This document shows positions 45,282 to 53,193 of a stretch of DNA of 64,000 bases, piece by piece. The stretch comes from Haloferax mucosum ATCC BAA-1512 (GTDB taxonomy: Archaea > Halobacteriota > Halobacteria > Halobacteriales > Haloferacaceae), in the NCBI RefSeq assembly GCF_000337815.1, contig NZ_AOLN01000004.1:186001-250000 (forward strand), given 5' to 3'. The notes under the pieces were generated by a model. That model made no database searches, was not told where the DNA came from, and saw only the letters and a list, made by a program, of their open reading frames with translations. A program made the translations under genes and the position numbers. Numbering within the stretch: the first letter of the stretch is position 1; the number at the start of each line of letters is the position of its first letter.

Positions 45282-45297
45282 TTTAGGCTAGCCTAAA
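45282..45297 (+). promoter_or_regulatory. perfect DtxR/Idr-like palindrome before the start codon
   Basis: TTTAGGCTAGCCTAAA is a perfect 16-bp palindrome ending 2 nt before ATG 45300. It is the same type as the operator at 8066-8081. A bound repressor would cover the expected transcription start of this leaderless gene. Confidence 0.8.
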
Positions 45298-45299
45298 AC

Positions 45300-46565
45300 A
45301 TGGCACGTGACAGCGAGGCGGAAAGCGGTCCGACACGACGTGACTATCTGGCGTACAGCGGTGCGCTGGTGAGCAGTGGCCTGTTCGCCGGTTGCCTGAG
45401 CAATGGCGGCGCGGGCGACGCACCAACTACGACGACAGCGGCAGAGACAGCGACGGAAACGCAGACCGAAACGACGACGCAGACGACGACCGCCGAAGCG
45501 GATTCGTTCTCGGTCACGATGTCACCGGTGGGCGAAGTTTCGTTTGCGTCCGTCCCCGAAACCGCGTACGCGTACAGCCCCCACTACGCGGACATGGCTG
45601 TCGCCTTCGGGCACGGCGACGCAATCGCATCACTCGGCGCTCCCGACGGCTACGGCACAGCACTGAACTACTACTACGACGCCATCGACGGCGCGAATTT
45701 CGACATCGAGCGCGTCAAACAGGTGTGGGACGGCGGTGTGGACAAAGAACTGTTCTACGAAATCGACGCCGACGTGCACCTCCAAGACCCCTGCTGGCTG
45801 ATGTCGTTCGCGGAGGGCTGGGACGCCACCGACATAAAAGAAGTTCGGGAGAACATCGGCCCGTGGGTCGGAAACCGATACAGCCGCGAGCAGGCGCAAC
45901 CACCCGAGGAATGCCGCGACGGCTACCAGTTCTACACGCTCTGGGAACTCTCCGAGAAGATTGCGACGGTGTTCCAAGAACGAGCGCGGTACCGAGCACT
46001 CCACGACGAGTACGAGACGCTAACCGAGACTATCGAGAGCGACTTGCCGCCGGAAGCAGACAGGCCAACCGTCGGGCTCGTCGTCTACCGAGACGGCGCG
46101 TTCCGCCCGTACGAGATAAACAGCCCGGGGTTCGCAAAGGCACACATCCGGCCGCTCGGCGCACACGACGTCTTCGTGGACAACGACCAGACGTACGACG
46201 AAACCGCCGACGGCGAAATCGGTCACGAAGCGATGTTGGAACTCGACCCCGACGTCATCCTGCACAACTTCGGTGTCGGAGGGTTCTACGATGTCGCCAC
46301 GGTCCGCGAGACGCTGGCGTCCCACCCGGTCGGCAGTGAGCTGACGGCGGTCCAAAACGACCGCGTGTACAGCTCCGGCTTGCCGTTCCAAGGGCCGCTT
46401 ACGACCTTCTTCCAACTTGAGATGACCGCGAAACAGCTCTACCCCGACGCGTTCGGCGAGTGGCCCGGCGACGGAAGCGAATCATCGTATCCCGATATTC
46501 CGGCCGACGAGCAACTATTCGACCGACAGCGACTCTCCGCTATCGTCACCGGAAGCGACTCGTAA
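45300..46565 (+). CDS. Tat-exported iron-type ABC substrate-binding lipoprotein (second copy)
   Basis: 421 aa. Tat motif TRRDYLAYSG (12-21), lipobox LFAGC with C32, then a long Thr/Glu linker. The binding domain aligns with the 8085 protein: YSPHYADMAVAFGHGDAI versus YTADYADMGVALGEGNGL, FYEIDADVHLQDP versus FYELDADVHLIDP, and the C-terminal DEQLFDRQR. It differs by an insert near EQAQPPEECRDGYQFYTLW and a longer linker. Both probably bind ferric siderophores or related chelates. No permease or ATPase gene is adjacent. Confidence 0.88.
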   Translation: MARDSEAESGPTRRDYLAYSGALVSSGLFAGCLSNGGAGDAPTTTTAAETATETQTETTTQTTTAEADSFSVTMSPVGEVSFASVPETAYAYSPHYADMAVAFGHGDAIASLGAPDGYGTALNYYYDAIDGANFDIERVKQVWDGGVDKELFYEIDADVHLQDPCWLMSFAEGWDATDIKEVRENIGPWVGNRYSREQAQPPEECRDGYQFYTLWELSEKIATVFQERARYRALHDEYETLTETIESDLPPEADRPTVGLVVYRDGAFRPYEINSPGFAKAHIRPLGAHDVFVDNDQTYDETADGEIGHEAMLELDPDVILHNFGVGGFYDVATVRETLASHPVGSELTAVQNDRVYSSGLPFQGPLTTFFQLEMTAKQLYPDAFGEWPGDGSESSYPDIPADEQLFDRQRLSAIVTGSDS

Positions 46566-46610
46566 GGGTCGTCCGTTCGATTTTTATCGTCTGGCACACG
46601 TCGTACATTG

Positions 46611-47486
46611 ATGACCGTGAGGGATTCGCTCGACGAGCCGCGCATTATCGACACGCACGCACACCAGCCGACGGCGGAGTTCCTCGAAGACGCCGGCGGC
46701 GAGATGATGAAAGACGCGGCGAACAGATTCGGCGCGGAGATGGAGACGTGGGACTACGAGGAGATGATAGAGGAGTACCACGAACACGGCATCGCCAAAG
46801 CGATTCTCCTCGGGTGGGATGCCGAGACGAACACGGGGAATCCTCCGGTTCCGAACGACTACGTCGCCGAAGTCCGCGACGAGTACCCGGATTTCTTCGT
46901 CGGATTCGGGAGCGTTGACCCGCTGAAAGACGACTGTGTCGAAGAGGCGATTCGCTGTGTCGAAGACCTCGGGCTGTCGGGGTTCAAGTTCCAACAGATC
47001 GCACAGGGTTTCGACCCGAGCGACGACGAACACACGAAACTGTTCGACACCATCGAAGACCTCGGCGTGCCAGTCGTCTTCCACGGCGGGAACTCGACGC
47101 TCGGAGCGTGCTCGCCGGGCGGCCGCGGCCTGAAAATCAAGTACGGCAACCCGATGCTCATCGACGACGTGGCGGCGGAGCATCCGAACCTCAAGATTCT
47201 CATCGCTCACCCGGCGTTCCCGTGGGAACAAGAACAACTCGCCATCTGTCAGCAGAAGGGGAACGTCTACATGGACCTCTCGGGGTGGCTTCCCAAGTAC
47301 ATCGACGAGCAAGTGCTCCATTACGCGAAGACGGTCCTCCAAGACAAGGTGATGTTCGGAACCGACTACCCGATGATTCGACCCGGCCGCTGGTTCGAGT
47401 CGTTCGACGACCACTTCGACGCCTCCGACGAAGTGAAACGGAAGGTTCTCTGGGAGAACGCAGAGCAGTTCCTCGGTCTCGACTGA
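46611..47486 (+). CDS. amidohydrolase family protein (TIM barrel, ACMSD-like)
   Basis: 291 aa from ATG 46611. The metal motif DTHAHQP (H16, H18), FHGGNSTLG, LIAHPAFPW and the late Asp in FGTDYPMIRPGRW mark the amidohydrolase-2 subfamily, which includes decarboxylases of aromatic or semialdehyde intermediates and simple hydrolases. The substrate is not indicated by context; it lies just after the iron lipoprotein gene. Confidence 0.82.
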   Translation: MTVRDSLDEPRIIDTHAHQPTAEFLEDAGGEMMKDAANRFGAEMETWDYEEMIEEYHEHGIAKAILLGWDAETNTGNPPVPNDYVAEVRDEYPDFFVGFGSVDPLKDDCVEEAIRCVEDLGLSGFKFQQIAQGFDPSDDEHTKLFDTIEDLGVPVVFHGGNSTLGACSPGGRGLKIKYGNPMLIDDVAAEHPNLKILIAHPAFPWEQEQLAICQQKGNVYMDLSGWLPKYIDEQVLHYAKTVLQDKVMFGTDYPMIRPGRWFESFDDHFDASDEVKRKVLWENAEQFLGLD

Positions 47487-47569
47487 CACACTGAAGCAGA
47501 CGAGATTCAGTATCGAGCGTCGAGGAGAGCAGGACCGGCTTCCACGGAAGAATACAGATTCTATCGACG

Positions 47570-48487
47570 TTACCGAGCGTTTAGCGGCGCTTCGACCCGC
47601 TCGAACCACTGGTCGTGCTCACCCGAACTCGAATCCGGATGGATACAGTCCGCGAAGACGGCGAGTGAATCTACGAGACGCGGTCCGGGGCGATTGACGA
47701 GCGCGTTGCCATCGACCGCGTAGACGTGCCCCGACTGAACCGCCGCGATGTCGTCCCACATCGGGTGATGAGAAAGCTCCGAAACAGCCTCCAGCGCCCG
47801 CTCAACGTCGAAGCCACACGGGGCGACGACGAGCCGTTCGGGGTCGTATTCGAGAAGCGTCTCCCAGCGAATGGGAGCGGACGCCCCCTCCGGTTGGAAT
47901 GACTCGTCGCCGCCGGCGAGACGGACCATATCTCGAACCCAGTGACCGCCGCGGATGAGCGGGTCGGTCCAGTCGAGAACCGCTGTTCGGGGGCGTTCAG
48001 ACCTGTCGAGACGGCCACCCCGAGAACGGATGTCGGCGACGCGGTCAGCCGCGTCAACGCGGAGAGCCTCGGCTTCCGCTCGCTTGTCTACGGCCGCGCC
48101 GACTGCGACGATGTCGTCGAGCACATCTTCGAACGAGTGCGGGTCGAGCGCGAGCACGTCGGTATCGAGCGACCGCGATTCGACGGTTTCGAACACCGCC
48201 GACGAATCGACGGCACAGATGTCACACGTCGCCTGCGTGACCACGATGTCGGGGTCGAGCGATTCGAGTTCGTCGCCGTCGAGGTCGTACACCGCCCCCT
48301 GTACGGACTGCATCTGGTCGTCGATATCGCTACTCGACTGGTCTTCGTAGTCGATATCCGTGCTCGTGAGCACCGGTCGGTCGGTGACGTGCGGCGGATA
48401 GTCGCAACTGTGGGAGATGCCGACGGGGTCAACGCCGAGCGCGGTCAGCAGTTCGGTTGCGGACGGAAGCAGTGAAACGACGCGCAT
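47570..48487 (-). CDS. cobalamin-type (BtuF-like) binding protein
   Basis: 305 aa. The N-terminus MRVVSLLPSATELLTALG and the motif VGISHSCDYPP are characteristic of BtuF/cobalamin-binding proteins, and the C-terminal ANRPGPRLVDSLAVFA-like segment LVNRPGPRLVDSLA follows. There is no signal peptide; the protein starts directly with the first strand, as in many archaeal members that may act in the cytoplasm. No BtuCD genes are adjacent. CobA (37647) is 9 kb away. Confidence 0.8.
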   Translation of the reverse strand: MRVVSLLPSATELLTALGVDPVGISHSCDYPPHVTDRPVLTSTDIDYEDQSSSDIDDQMQSVQGAVYDLDGDELESLDPDIVVTQATCDICAVDSSAVFETVESRSLDTDVLALDPHSFEDVLDDIVAVGAAVDKRAEAEALRVDAADRVADIRSRGGRLDRSERPRTAVLDWTDPLIRGGHWVRDMVRLAGGDESFQPEGASAPIRWETLLEYDPERLVVAPCGFDVERALEAVSELSHHPMWDDIAAVQSGHVYAVDGNALVNRPGPRLVDSLAVFADCIHPDSSSGEHDQWFERVEAPLNAR

Positions 48488-48610
48488 ACGACCGCTTCGT
48501 CTGCGAACCTCAAACGTCCGTCGGGTCGCGGTTGTGTTGAACCGTGGGTCGTTAATTCGAAGTGCCGTTGAGTCGGTGGTCGGTGGGTCAGTGGTCAGTG
48601 AATCGGTGGG

Positions 48611-49375
48611 TCAGTCGAAGTCGGGACGGCGATTCTCCAGGAAGGCCGAAACACCCTCGTCGTGCGCGTCGGTGTCGTAGGCGAGCGTCTGCGCCTGCGC
48701 CTCGCGTTCGAGACCGTCGCGCCACGGGCGTCCGAGGTTCGCGTGAATCGCCTCTTTTGCGAGCGCCAGTGTCTCAGTCGGGCGGGACGCAAGCGTTTCG
48801 ACAGTTTCGGTGACCGTGGCATCGAGTTCGTCCGGGGCAACGACGTCGTTTACGAGGTCGAGGGTCGCGGCGCGCTCGGCGGATATGAGCGTCCCGGTAA
48901 ACGCCAACTCTTTCGCCGCGCGGAGACCGACGAGTCGCGGGAGTGTCACCGTCCCACCGGCGTCGGGGACGAGACCGACGTTGACGAACGACGCGCCGAA
49001 GCGCGCACCGCGGGCCGCGTAGGCGAAGTCGCAGGCGGCGACGACCGACGTGCCAGCGCCGACGGCGTCACCGTTGACGCGAGCGACGACCGGAACAGGG
49101 GCGGTGAGAATCGCTTCGGCGACGCGCCCGAGCGTCCCACGGACGCGCTCGTACGCCTCGCGGGCGGTCTCATCGCGTTCGGCCATCGCTTGAATGTCGC
49201 CACCGGCGCTGAAGGCGTCGCCGTCGCCGGTCAAAACGACGGCGTCGAACGTCTCGGGTGTGAGGTCTTCGAGAGTCGCCGAGAGGTCACGTGCCACATC
49301 GGCGGTGAAGGCATTTTTCACGCTGGGTCGGTCGAACGTCACCGTCCTGACTCCGTCCGTGTCTTCGACTCGCAT
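48611..49375 (-). CDS. enoyl-CoA hydratase/isomerase (phenylacetate pathway candidate)
   Basis: 254 aa from ATG 49375. The crotonase fold has oxyanion-hole segments GDAFSAGGDIQAMAE and ARVNGDAVGAGTSVVAACD and the helix SFVNVGLVPDAGGTVTLPRL. In the phenylacetate pathway such enzymes act as PaaG (ring-epoxide isomerase) or PaaF (hydratase); which one applies cannot be told here. It is downstream of the HTH_10 regulator gene on the same strand and has its own upstream region with repeats. Confidence 0.85.
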   Translation of the reverse strand: MRVEDTDGVRTVTFDRPSVKNAFTADVARDLSATLEDLTPETFDAVVLTGDGDAFSAGGDIQAMAERDETAREAYERVRGTLGRVAEAILTAPVPVVARVNGDAVGAGTSVVAACDFAYAARGARFGASFVNVGLVPDAGGTVTLPRLVGLRAAKELAFTGTLISAERAATLDLVNDVVAPDELDATVTETVETLASRPTETLALAKEAIHANLGRPWRDGLEREAQAQTLAYDTDAHDEGVSAFLENRRPDFD

Positions 49376-49440
49376 ACCCTCGCTACACGGACGCGAGGTA
49401 AATAGTCTCCCGGGCGACCAGTCACTTGGGCGAACCCCGG

Positions 49441-49500
49441 GGGCACTATTGGACGAACACCCGGCGCTATAGACGGAGCACTCCGTGGGCACTATTGGAC
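49441..49500. repeat. direct repeat upstream of the enoyl-CoA hydratase gene
   Basis: GGGCACTATTGGAC occurs at 49441-49454 and again at 49487-49500, 46 nt apart. Between them lies CTATAGAC (49468-49475), which also occurs inverted before paaA. The block may be a binding site for the HTH_10 regulator. Confidence 0.55.
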
Positions 49501-49531
49501 AGAGTACCCCGTTGAGACTATCGAGGCGCAG

Positions 49532-50170
49532 TCAACCGAACAGCGTCCCGAACACCGACTGTTGCGCTCGGCGGAGTCGCTCTAAGAACGCGGATTTGCT
49601 GATGCCGAGTTCGGCGGCCACGTCCTCGGCCGTGATGTTCCGCGGCAGTTCGAAATACCCTAATTCGACCGCGACGCGGAGGCTCTCTTCTTGCGCCGGT
49701 GTGAGGTCCCACGCTCTACCGACCGGTGACGTCTCATCAGACCGGAGCGGATAGACGCGCTGAAGTTGGATACCGACGGTGTGGCCCGCCTTCTCCATCA
49801 CGCCGCGGAGCACATCGTATCCGACTACCGCCCCGCGCATCGTCGCGCCGCCGTCGTTGTACTTCATCGATTCGACGAGAAAGCCGACATCGACGAGTTC
49901 GTGGACGACGCAGGGATGTTTCGAGAGACAACGGTAGGTGTAGGCGTCGTTGCCGCGGGTGACGTGGAGATAGCGAATGGCGTCGGCGGCGTCGAGGGTC
50001 GCCGCTAATCGGTCGTCGGGCGACGCCGAAAAATGGAGGAGTACGTTGCCGTCGGCGCGGAGTTGCGGCGCGGTCGCATCGACCGTGACGGGAACGGTCG
50101 CGGTCGCCCGAGCGAGCGGACAGTCGTCTCCGTCGATGCGGAACTCGGCGACTAGACACTCCTCTATCAT
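49532..50170 (-). CDS. HTH_10 (Bat-type) regulator, probable regulator of paa genes
   Basis: 212 aa. The C-terminal bacterio-opsin-activator HTH is clear (LTPAQEESLRVAVELGYFEL, ITAEDVAAELGISKSAFLE, then LRRAQQSVFG). The N-terminal 140 residues are a sensory domain of the type found in haloarchaeal Bat-like regulators. It is divergent from paaA. A TATA-like TTTTATAC about 25-30 nt before the ATG indicates a leaderless message and is shared, in opposite orientation, with the paaA promoter. Confidence 0.85.
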   Translation of the reverse strand: MIEECLVAEFRIDGDDCPLARATATVPVTVDATAPQLRADGNVLLHFSASPDDRLAATLDAADAIRYLHVTRGNDAYTYRCLSKHPCVVHELVDVGFLVESMKYNDGGATMRGAVVGYDVLRGVMEKAGHTVGIQLQRVYPLRSDETSPVGRAWDLTPAQEESLRVAVELGYFELPRNITAEDVAAELGISKSAFLERLRRAQQSVFGTLFG

Positions 50171-50193
50171 CGTCCGTTCGTACGCGACACGTG

Positions 50194-50213
50194 TATAAAA
50201 AGGCAGTCTATAG
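50194..50213. promoter_or_regulatory. shared TATA and GTCTATAG motif between regulator and paaA
   Basis: TATAAAA (50194-50200) can serve both divergent promoters. GTCTATAG (50206-50213) is the reverse complement of CTATAGAC at 49468-49475 upstream of the enoyl-CoA hydratase gene. It lies between the TATA and the expected paaA transcription start, a place suited to a repressor or activator site. Confidence 0.5.
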
Positions 50214-50260
50214 GCGGGCCAATTCGTAAGTGGTTATCCATGATAGTTTTACATAGACCG

Positions 50261-51205
50261 ATGGACCTCGAAACAGTCAAAGAACGAGCCGGACCGCGGC
50301 AGTTCGCTCCGAAAGACGACATGCCGGAGAAGTACCGCAAGGCTGCGACGCGGATGATTCAGTTCCACGCGAACAGCGAAGTCATGGGCGGCTATCTCGA
50401 AAAGCCGTTCATCCGCCAAGCACCGAGTATCGACCGCAAGCTGGCGTTCTCCGCGAAGGTACAGGACGAAATCGGGCACGCGCAACTGCTCTACCGAGCG
50501 GCTGAATCGCTCGGCATCAAGACGCGCGAAGAGATGCTCGACGAACTGGCAAACGGTGAGGGGAAGTTCCTTAACTGCTTCCACTACCCGATGGAGTCGT
50601 GGCACGAAGTCCCGATGATCGCGTTCTTCGTGGACGGCGCGGCGATGCACCGGCAGGCGACACTCAAGAACACGTCGTGGACGCCGTACGCGCACGCGAT
50701 GGACAAGGTGTGCTTCGAGGAGGGGTTCCACGTCAAACACGGCGAGTCCATCCTCTCCGAGCTGATGAACGGCTCGAAGGCGACCCAAGAAAAGACCCAG
50801 GAGGCCTTCGAACTGTGGTGGCCGCGCATCATCCAGTTCTTCGGCCCGACCAACGACAAGTCGGTCCACAACGACTTCGCACAGCAGGTCGGTCTGAAGA
50901 CGAAATCGAACGACGAACTGCGCGACACCTTCCTCGACACCTACGTCCCCAAGGCGGAAAAGTACGGTCTCGAAATCCCCGAGTACCCGCGTATCGAATA
51001 CGACGAGGCCGAAGAAACCTACCACGTCAACGAAGACGACCTCGACTGGGACGAGTTCTGGACGATCGCCAAGAACGACTCGGAAGGAAGCCACGAACAG
51101 ATCGGCTCTCGCGCCCACGCCCAAGCGGCGGTCGAATGGGTCCGCGAGTCCATGGATAGCTGGGAACAGGCATCGAACACCGGAACGCCGCAGGCGGCGG
51201 ACTAA
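50261..51205 (+). CDS. paaA: phenylacetyl-CoA epoxidase catalytic subunit PaaA
   Basis: 314 aa. Di-iron carboxylate ligands fit E40, E70 and H73 (DEIGHAQL), and E154 and H157 (EEGFHVKHGE). The remainder (RMIQFHANSEVMGGYLEKPF, WWPRIIQFFGPTNDKSVHND) is typical of PaaA, which inserts oxygen into the ring of phenylacetyl-CoA. Start MDLETVKERAGPRQF at ATG 50261; an in-frame ATG at 50240 adds seven residues. paaB follows after 5 nt. Confidence 0.95.
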   Translation: MDLETVKERAGPRQFAPKDDMPEKYRKAATRMIQFHANSEVMGGYLEKPFIRQAPSIDRKLAFSAKVQDEIGHAQLLYRAAESLGIKTREEMLDELANGEGKFLNCFHYPMESWHEVPMIAFFVDGAAMHRQATLKNTSWTPYAHAMDKVCFEEGFHVKHGESILSELMNGSKATQEKTQEAFELWWPRIIQFFGPTNDKSVHNDFAQQVGLKTKSNDELRDTFLDTYVPKAEKYGLEIPEYPRIEYDEAEETYHVNEDDLDWDEFWTIAKNDSEGSHEQIGSRAHAQAAVEWVRESMDSWEQASNTGTPQAAD

Positions 51206-51210
51206 GAACC

Positions 51211-51531
51211 ATGATTTGGGAAGTATTCAGACAGGAGAAATCGGGCGGCTACCACAAACACTGTGGCAACGTCCACGCACCGGACCGCGAATTAGCACTG
51301 CAGTTCGCGGCCATTCAACACGGCCGACGGATGAAGACGCACAGCCTGTGGGTCGCACCACAGCGTGAAATCGGCGAAATCGACGCCGACGAGATGAGTT
51401 TCGGTGGGATGACCGACAAGACCTACCGCTGGGCGACCTCGTACACGGACATCGAACCCGCCGCGCCGGAAGTCGCAGAAAGCGAGGCCGAGCAGGCGGA
51501 CGTCGAGCACTCGCTGGAGGCAGACAGCTAA
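51211..51531 (+). CDS. paaB: phenylacetyl-CoA epoxidase subunit PaaB
   Basis: 106 aa. It matches PaaB throughout (WEVFRQEKSGGYHKHCGNVH, APDRELALQFAAIQHGRRMK, TYRWATSYTDIEPAAPE). PaaB is a small non-catalytic subunit of the PaaABC oligomer. It carries a short acidic C-terminal tail, as is common in halophiles. Confidence 0.95.
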   Translation: MIWEVFRQEKSGGYHKHCGNVHAPDRELALQFAAIQHGRRMKTHSLWVAPQREIGEIDADEMSFGGMTDKTYRWATSYTDIEPAAPEVAESEAEQADVEHSLEADS

Positions 51532-51533
51532 CG

Positions 51534-52352
51534 ATGGCCGCATCACTCACTCCCGAAGACCTCGACGAGACCCAACGGGCGGCCATCGAGGAACTGCTGT
51601 TCCGCATGGCCGACGACGAGTACGTCCAAGGCGAGCGCCTCATCGAGTGGCAGATTTACGCACCGACACTCGAATCCGACCTCGCGCTGGCGAACATCGC
51701 CCAAGACGAGTTCGGCCACGCTCGTCTCTGGTACGACCTGCTCGAAGAACTCGGCCACACCGAAGCCGAACTCATCTGGGAGCGCCCAGCGGACGAGTTC
51801 AAACACACCACACTGGTCGAACTCCCGTTCGAGGAGGGCGACTGGGCAGACGTCATCGTCCGGTGCTACCTCTTCGACAGCGCCGAGCGACTGCGCTTGG
51901 AGTCCCTCGTGGACACCAGTTACGCGCCGCTCGCAGACCGCGTCGGAAAGGCGTTGAGCGAGGAGCGCTACCACCTCGAAAACGCACAGAGTTGGCTCGA
52001 CAGACTCACCGACGGCGACAGCCTCGAACACGTCCAAGACGCGCTGGAACGGCTGTTCCCGCACGCGCTCTCGCTGTTCGGCGAGCCCGAGTACGAGGCC
52101 GAAATCGTCGAGAACGGCTTCCGGACGGATGCTATCGACGACCTCCGCGTGGAGTGGCTGGAGACGGTCATTCCCTACCTCGAATCGCTCGGGCTCAACG
52201 TACCCGACCCCGACGACGCGGAGCGACCGACCCCCCGTGGTCGAGACGGTACTCACACCGAACACTGGGACGAATTGGCCGCGGACTTCCGGAAGACGTA
52301 CAACGAACTCGAAGCGCCCGAACCGGCACGAATCGGACGGGAGCGTGCATAA
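51534..52352 (+). CDS. paaC: phenylacetyl-CoA epoxidase subunit PaaC
   Basis: 272 aa, ferritin-like. PaaC pairs with PaaA but has no functional di-iron centre. Matching segments are FRMADDEYVQGERLIEWQIY, LANIAQDEFGHARLWYDLLE and ALSEERYHLENAQSWLDRL. The C-terminus continues into an acidic tail. Begins 2 nt after the paaB stop; paaD follows directly. Confidence 0.94.
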   Translation: MAASLTPEDLDETQRAAIEELLFRMADDEYVQGERLIEWQIYAPTLESDLALANIAQDEFGHARLWYDLLEELGHTEAELIWERPADEFKHTTLVELPFEEGDWADVIVRCYLFDSAERLRLESLVDTSYAPLADRVGKALSEERYHLENAQSWLDRLTDGDSLEHVQDALERLFPHALSLFGEPEYEAEIVENGFRTDAIDDLRVEWLETVIPYLESLGLNVPDPDDAERPTPRGRDGTHTEHWDELAADFRKTYNELEAPEPARIGRERA

Positions 52353-52353
52353 C

Positions 52354-52788
52354 ATGAGCGCCGACGACGCATCGAACGGAACGGCCTGCGGCTACACCGA
52401 CTACGCCGACGGCGAGGCTCCCGAATCATTCCCGAAGACCGGCGACGGAGCCACTGGCGTCGAAGCCGACATCTGGGAGGCCCTCTACGAAATCGAGGAC
52501 CCCGAGATGCCGGTGAGCATCGTTGACCTCGGCCTCATCTACGACGTGCGCGTCGTCGAACAGGAGGGCGACGACGGCGAACCGGAGACGCTCGGTATCG
52601 TCGAGATGACCCTGACGTACACCGGGTGTCCGGCCCGCGACTACATCACGAACGACGTGAAGTGTGCGATTCTCGCCTCCGGTGTCGATGACGCGGCTGT
52701 CAGGCTGAGATTCACGCCGGAATGGAACGTCAACATGGTAACCGAGGCGGGCCGCGAAGCGCTCCGCGACTTCGGACTGGGGGTGTGA
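52354..52788 (+). CDS. paaD: PaaD N-terminal part (DUF59/MIP18 protein)
   Basis: 144 aa. The domain ALYEIEDPEMPVSIVDLGLI, then EMTLTYTGCPA is the DUF59 module of PaaD/PaaJ, with the conserved Cys in TGCPA. PaaD matures the Fe-S or di-iron centres of the epoxidase system. Bacterial PaaD is about 165 aa with a C-terminal zinc ribbon; here the ribbon is a separate gene at 52796. The N-terminus has a 35-residue acidic extension. Confidence 0.88.
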   Translation: MSADDASNGTACGYTDYADGEAPESFPKTGDGATGVEADIWEALYEIEDPEMPVSIVDLGLIYDVRVVEQEGDDGEPETLGIVEMTLTYTGCPARDYITNDVKCAILASGVDDAAVRLRFTPEWNVNMVTEAGREALRDFGLGV

Positions 52789-52795
52789 TGCGGTG

Positions 52796-52963
52796 ATGCG
52801 CCGCTTCGACCCAAGTACCGATACGACCGGCGAAACGTCGGGTGCGGAGTGTCCCTACTGCGGTTCGACCGACACCGTCCGCGAGCATCCGAAAGGACCG
52901 GGACTCTGCCGCTCGATGCATTTCTGCAACGAGTGCCAAGAGCCGTTCCAGCGGTTCGAATAG
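52796..52963 (+). CDS. PaaD C-terminal zinc-ribbon as a separate small protein
   Basis: 55 aa. Two cysteine pairs, CPYC (C19, C22) and CNEC (C44, C47), and the ending CNECQEPFQRFE match the zinc-ribbon tail of PaaD/PaaJ (ending C-x-x-C-x-EPF-x-x-F). It starts 7 nt after the stop of the DUF59 part, in a different frame, so the split is a complete gene fission rather than a frameshift. The product probably associates with the DUF59 protein. Confidence 0.82.
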   Translation: MRRFDPSTDTTGETSGAECPYCGSTDTVREHPKGPGLCRSMHFCNECQEPFQRFE

Positions 52964-53193
52964 CGCGACAATCGAGGTCCACGTTCGGCTCAGTCCATCG
53001 GAGCCGATTCGATTCGGTTCGACTTCTTTCGACTGTTTCCACGGTCCCACGCTCGCGGCCAGTAGTCGGCACTGCGTCGGTTCGACGTCGTAGTTGAAGG
53101 CTGAGTCGGCGTCGTCGTCGGTGCTGGTGTTGGCGTCGTCGTAGTCGAAGCCAACGTCGTGCGAGAAATCGAAACCGCGAGTCGCGTCCGCGC

